Assembly (NCBI GenBank): GCA_017591395.1 | Contig: WEDG01004542.1 | Coordinates: 58,581-122,580, forward strand | DNA from: Schistocephalus solidus | Lineage: Eukaryota > Platyhelminthes > Cestoda > Diphyllobothriidea > Diphyllobothriidae | Direction: 5' to 3' | Length of the DNA: 64,000 bases | Shown: positions 47,801-53,800 of the stretch, in pieces | Layout: each line of letters begins with the position of its first letter | Numbering within the stretch: position 1 is the first letter of the stretch | Position numbers and translations under genes: made by a program | Notes under the pieces: generated by a model | What the model saw: the letters and a program-made list of their open reading frames with translations, nothing else | What the model was told of the DNA's origin: nothing | The model's database searches: none

Positions 47801-50800
47801 ATTTGTATACTACTGTCTACTGTTTGGTAGCCTGCCAAAATGACGTAATTATTGCGTGTTTCTTGAAGGACTTTAGTTCAGACGTTCATATAAACTTTTG
47901 GATCGAGCATAAAACTGATTGTTGCGACAAGTTCGACCAATTTTTACCCCCGAGATCATACAAAACGGGCTCGAAACTGGAGTGCAGATAGAAAAAAAAA
48001 CACGCCACGAACACCGAGGAGGATAAGATGAACCCTCGCTGTTGCGTCAGGCAGCATCACAAGATTTTAAGATAGTGCAGGTGTTGGCTGTCAGTATGGT
48101 ATATAATTACACTCTCATATATTAATAATTACCTGTCAACAGCTCATGCCTATTACGCGTTTATCCCGCACAAGCTGATGGATCTCTGCTCCGATACTCA
48201 TACCATCATTTCAACCGAGCCTATAAAGGTCTGTTCTGAAAGATTTACTCAAAGTTCGCGCATAAATTCCCTCAGAAATTACACCAGGACTAACCCAGGT
48301 TACCATATTCATCTGCTCAATATCGCGTAAAGTTTAGCTTTGGATTAACTGAACATTTTGTGTGCATAACAAGTCTACCACGTACTCAACCGCAATTGAC
48401 TGCAACGCTAGCGCAAAATAATAAACATATATGTTTTCGTCCTCTGAGGATGTATTTGGATGTGCATCTGAAACGGCAGACAACTAAAAAATCTGCTCCA
48501 CCGCTCACACCTCATTTTTTCCAACTGCTTCCTGTAACATAGCACTTACTTTCTATCGGATATCCTTACTTCTTTCCCCAACAGCAGCCAACATTGGTGT
48601 ATAACCTAGTAATGCCAAGTATTCAAGTAGTATTTTGTCTGTTAAAATTAACAGGCCAGGAAATCCGATGATTAGATCCTAAACACGTAGGAAGCAAAAT
48701 TCGCCTGGTTACTTTCACCCGAATAACTTCCAAAGTTGCCTGGTAATATCTAGATTTCTATGTATACTGGCAGTAGATTTAATTTAACTTAATACGACTG
48801 GTGGGCATGTTAAAACACCTAATTTACAAACGCAGCGTTACTTTCATCGTGCAGTTGACGTACTTATAAACATGTTAATAATACAAATTGACAGTTATGT
48901 GGAGAAATATTTTTATTCCAATGCAACCCCAACTTCTTAAAACGTTTGGCGTTCTAATTATTTAAACAAATTATCTGAAACATTGATAAGAGTTAGTTTA
49001 TAAGTCAATGCTGGCAAACCAGTGAATCGAAAGTGTTCTGCTTTTAAAAAAAACCTTGTGAGTGATCGTTTAAAAAGGAACTGCTGCCCTTTAATCAAAA
49101 AATCTTTCAGTCCAAACTAAGACTCTTCCTTACCAGATTGTCAGTGTATTCGATCAGTTTATCCTCACCAAGCTCATTGCCCTTCTTGGTGTACTTAAAA
49201 AGTTCCTTGAGGAAGTCCTACAGAAGATTAAATGGAGTATTAAGTAAGGGCAAACAGGTTTAATAGAAAAAAGGAAACTTTAATGAATGAAAGTTATGCT
49301 GACTGCTATCGTTAGTGCACCTTTTAAGAGGTCATGTTGTGTTGACCATGTAGTGAATCACTAGAAGATATTTAATTGTCAACACAAAAACCCTTAGTGA
49401 TGAAGGTTGTTTCTGTGGTTTGTAAGATATAAGAACCTTGCACGGGAGCACTGCGATGAAAAAAGTAGCCTTTAGATTATGCTCGTCAAATCCCGCAGGA
49501 AAAAGATTTTAAAGACCCCGCTGGAGACGCAACCGATCGTTAACGGAACTCATTCATTCCGTTCTGTCTTGTGGCTCATTTTCGTTAATCCTCAGCATCC
49601 GCTCGGTGGCTTGTATTAACAAAAGCAGACGCACAGTACATAGAAAGACAAGGAAGACTTGAATTGCCATTTCTGGCCAATTTGCCATCATCAACCCGAC
49701 CCTAGACTCAAACCCATGACCCATGGATTAGCGTCCAACGCCATAACCATTGAGCCACGGGTTCATCGTCTTGCCGGTATACATCGGGAATATTTATATT
49801 CTGATAGAAACAAACAGGTGACTTCTGGGAAATAGCTCAGAAGAAGAGGTGATCACAGGAACATGGCGGTAATTGTCCTGACGTTTATGATTCTCTCTCA
49901 AACCCATCATCAAAGACAGTTTTAGAAAAAGGTTCAAGGAGTCACAAGTGCGCGCAGTATTTATAGAGCGTGGTTGCCAGGCAACCACCGGCTAACTCTT
50001 TGCGCCGTACTCGTGTTTCTCACTGGGTTTCGAAGTTGATTCAATGATTGCATCTTGGTCCGTACCCGAGTCATTAATTGCCGTGATTTCATCACTGTTG
50101 TCGATTCCTGGTGTGACTTCTGGTCACCCGCATCCACCTCGCGTGGTTCGCAATTTTGCCTAGATAAAATTACATCACAGAATATGGAACCGCGAGATCA
50201 TTACGCTTATTAATTGACTGTGGGCCAGAGAATCATGACTTAAACAGTTCACGGCTCACACGGTTGTCAGCGCTTGCAAGAATTTTGGCCTTGTCAAACT
50301 TGAAGGTGTGGCCAGGTCCCGTCGCATGAGCCGCGACTTGAGAGTAAGTGTCTTTCCTCCTCACTGCTGCCATGGCAACCATGCCCTTTTAATACTGCAA
50401 AACGTTTTCCCCAAGTACCCTTTTCTGCGACTGTCTCTGATGCTGGGTTCAAGAGAGAATCCGAACGTCAGACTAATAAACAGCATGCTCCAGTGATCGC
50501 CTCTTCTGCTTCTGCTTCTGATTCTTCTTCTTCTTCTTCTTCTTCTTCTTCTTCATCTTCTTCCGAGATATTGATACTCGTTGACGAACGCTCACCGATC
50601 GGTCACGTACCTCACTCGTCCCTTTTTGCCATGAGACTCACTCTCAAGCCCCACCAGCATACAGAAATGTATAGCGAGTCTACACACAGACTGAAAACTG
50701 TAAATGCAACATTAACGACAGATAGGCGTGAAAACTATCAGCGAATTGGAAACGATGTATACTGTTACAAACCCAAATTAGCTCATCCCTTCAAAGCGAA

Positions 50801-53800
50801 AGCGCCTTTTGTGAGATCGATCACTGTCGGTTTTTCATCAACGAATATGTAAGGGGCAAGGCACGGGCCTAGCTTATGAATCGGACAAAAGAATCAACCT
50901 TTAATACAGCAGTAAATCACCAAAGTTGAGCAGGGATTGAAGACTGTGGGAAGCCGGGATCCCAGACAACTATTTTATCGGAAACAGCTACACCTGTTCC
51001 TAGTCATTAAAACAACAGATTGTCCAGAGTAAATGCCACCAGTTCACACTTAATTGCCATCCCAATGCCTTCATTAGCTTTTTCCATAGAAAACTTGATA
51101 ATAGTTTAACTGTTGCTAATTTTGTGCGCACTGCGTTTGTATAAAAAGTCCCGTATTGCCTCCTCTACGTTTTCTGGCAACGCCCGCTTGCATTTTTTAA
51201 AAAAAATATGTGCACGTCGCTCGTAGTTGTTTTCCATCAGAAACCTCGCTTATAACCTTGAGCACCGTTTTTGCCACTCCGCCCGCGATATTTCTCTAAA
51301 ACACGTTAAAGGTGGTTCGTGTGGGGATGCCCTGAATGCGGGCTGTCCTCGTCCTAACATCTTGCCTCAAAACGGCCTAGGAAGAGACCTAAGTGTAAAA
51401 AATGACGAAAACGATGATGGACAGTCGTGGCTCCGGTTCGTCGGCAGGCTTTGACACCACGGTGCGCACATTCGGTTACGTTGGGAAATTTCCTGTCATT
51501 TCGCATTACGGTTTTTATGGTTTGTTTTTTGCGCATATTTCGCTGAATTGTGGTCCCATGTACTTCGAGATAACGTGGCAAGTATTGGTTTAAAACGTAG
51601 TAACTGTAACCTTTCACGTTCATAGCGTAGTTTCCTGGGTAAATAATAATAGTTAACGTCATATATTGATATTGGTAGATTAGAAAAACGTCCCAGGGAT
51701 TAATGCCTATTTGAAAAGGTTTTGATGGGCATTAATATATGTAATTACGGAGACTAGGTGTCATAGGTTACGAACCTCCTGCTCATGTTAATTTAAAGAA
51801 GTGAGTTTTTAACAACGTTTACCATACAACAATATCCTTATATATACCGGACATACTAAACTAGTGATTATTAAATGTGCGAAATTTCCGCCGTTTGCAA
51901 AAAGCACTTTATGTCTATAACTACCTACTTATATAGGAAGTCAGACGGCAATGGCTGCTCCATATCCCCTGAGTTTGTGAATCCTGGTGTGTGCGTTATG
52001 GGGGCCAGGTCGTGCTGTGGCGCGCGAAGACGGGTACGCCGATCCGTCAGCCAATGCGCCCACTCCCACATCAGGCAACTGACCGGCTCGGACAGTAGTC
52101 TGACTGTGGGGGTGGAGGAGAGAGTGAGGTCGACAGCTCAGCGCATTTTCCGCACTATAAACAACCTGACGCGCTTGAAACTATCATGGTGCACTAAAAG
52201 CTGTGGCTTGGAAGGTTTCCAACTGACGGGATAACTCGGACCGCGTGGTCAGCCAAATATGTGTTTTGTGTGGAGTGGCTGACTGGCGGACTGAGAGTCA
52301 GGCTGCAATGGCTCCTTCTTAATGTGGCCTTTATGGCACTCCCACTTCGCGGGATCCGAGTTAGGTGTGGTGGAACGCCGAGGGCGGCTCCGGCCGCGCC
52401 CGCCCTCTCCCATCTCCGGTCTTCTTGACTCTGTTTTGACACTGGGCTCAGGTAGGGGAGGAGGAGAGAGTGCGGTAGATACAGCGCAAGGCTACTATTA
52501 CTTAAAACTAATTCACGCGCAAGTCACCGTCCCTGCACCACCTGGTGTGGAGCATACGGTGGACCTCGTCGAAATCGACTGTCGAATTGTCACTTATATA
52601 GGTTTAATTTTGCTATTTATTTTCTAAACTTTATTTAGTTAGACAAATTGTATATCAAAATGTAAGGTTGTGCCCAATATTTTGTAGCCATGTACATTGC
52701 GGTTGCAAAAGTTTGAACCTAACTTGCCGGTAAACTAACGTTTAAGGTTGCTAGTCCAAAATTTGTTCCTTTGTCGCTTATTTACACTATATACTTATTG
52801 AAAAATTCTATAGAGGCCCATGGTTTTTAGTTGTGAATATGAAATAACTCGTCTTTTTTGAGGAGCATAAATAAAATTTGAAATATGGGGATACTAAAGC
52901 AAACATTTAATGGCCTTCGAACCTGACAATCAAACACTGTTTCAAATCAACGTTCACATTTATTGTATAATCACGTTTTCTTCTACAAAAGGAATCCACT
53001 CAAAGGTACTTTATGCATATTTTACAACGAAGGTTAAAAATTAAAACGGCATTGGCAGTCAATAGAGAAATACAGGCATATTTCAGAGAGCGGGATTTTT
53101 CAGTAAGCAGGAAACGGCGCATTTAAATGGCGTAGGATTATACTGCATGCTTAGCAATATTAAACCCTCACCTATTTAATCCTTTTTGCTCTTACCAATT
53201 TAAATCGTTTTGGTTATTTATTTATTGAGTAAACGTCAGTCGCTGATATATACTGAGCCGACAGTAGCGCCCTTTCAGTACATAAAAACACACCAAAGCC
53301 AGCGGGCCTTTTACCGGGCGACCAAGCACCTCTTCAGCAAGCACCTTGGCGCAAGTGAATTTTCGTGTGCACGATTGGCGCATATTAGTTGAAGAAAGAA
53401 ATTGGCCAGAAAATCTTTGCGTATGCATGTGAGTCATTAGGATGAGTGAAAGACCAAAGTAGGATGAAAACGAGTACCCACCTTCAATTCATTGGCTTCA
53501 ATGTATCCGCTGTGATCCTTGTCAAAGAGTTTCCATACCTTAGGAAGGAAAAACGAAAGGCAAATCCAGGTACTTAACCAAGATATACTGCTAGCAGCAT
53601 AGAAATCTTCAAAAAGAGGGCATTTCGGTGGATTTAATTCAAAAAGTTTAAGCGAGTACTGTCATCACAATGGTCATTCCACTGTTATAATTCTGACATG
53701 GCTTTTGTCAATGTTCCCATGACAATGGTCCATTAAGCAGCGCTTAGGCTTTTAAAAAATCGATTTCTGTTTGTTTTGACATTCCCCGCAGTTTACATCG

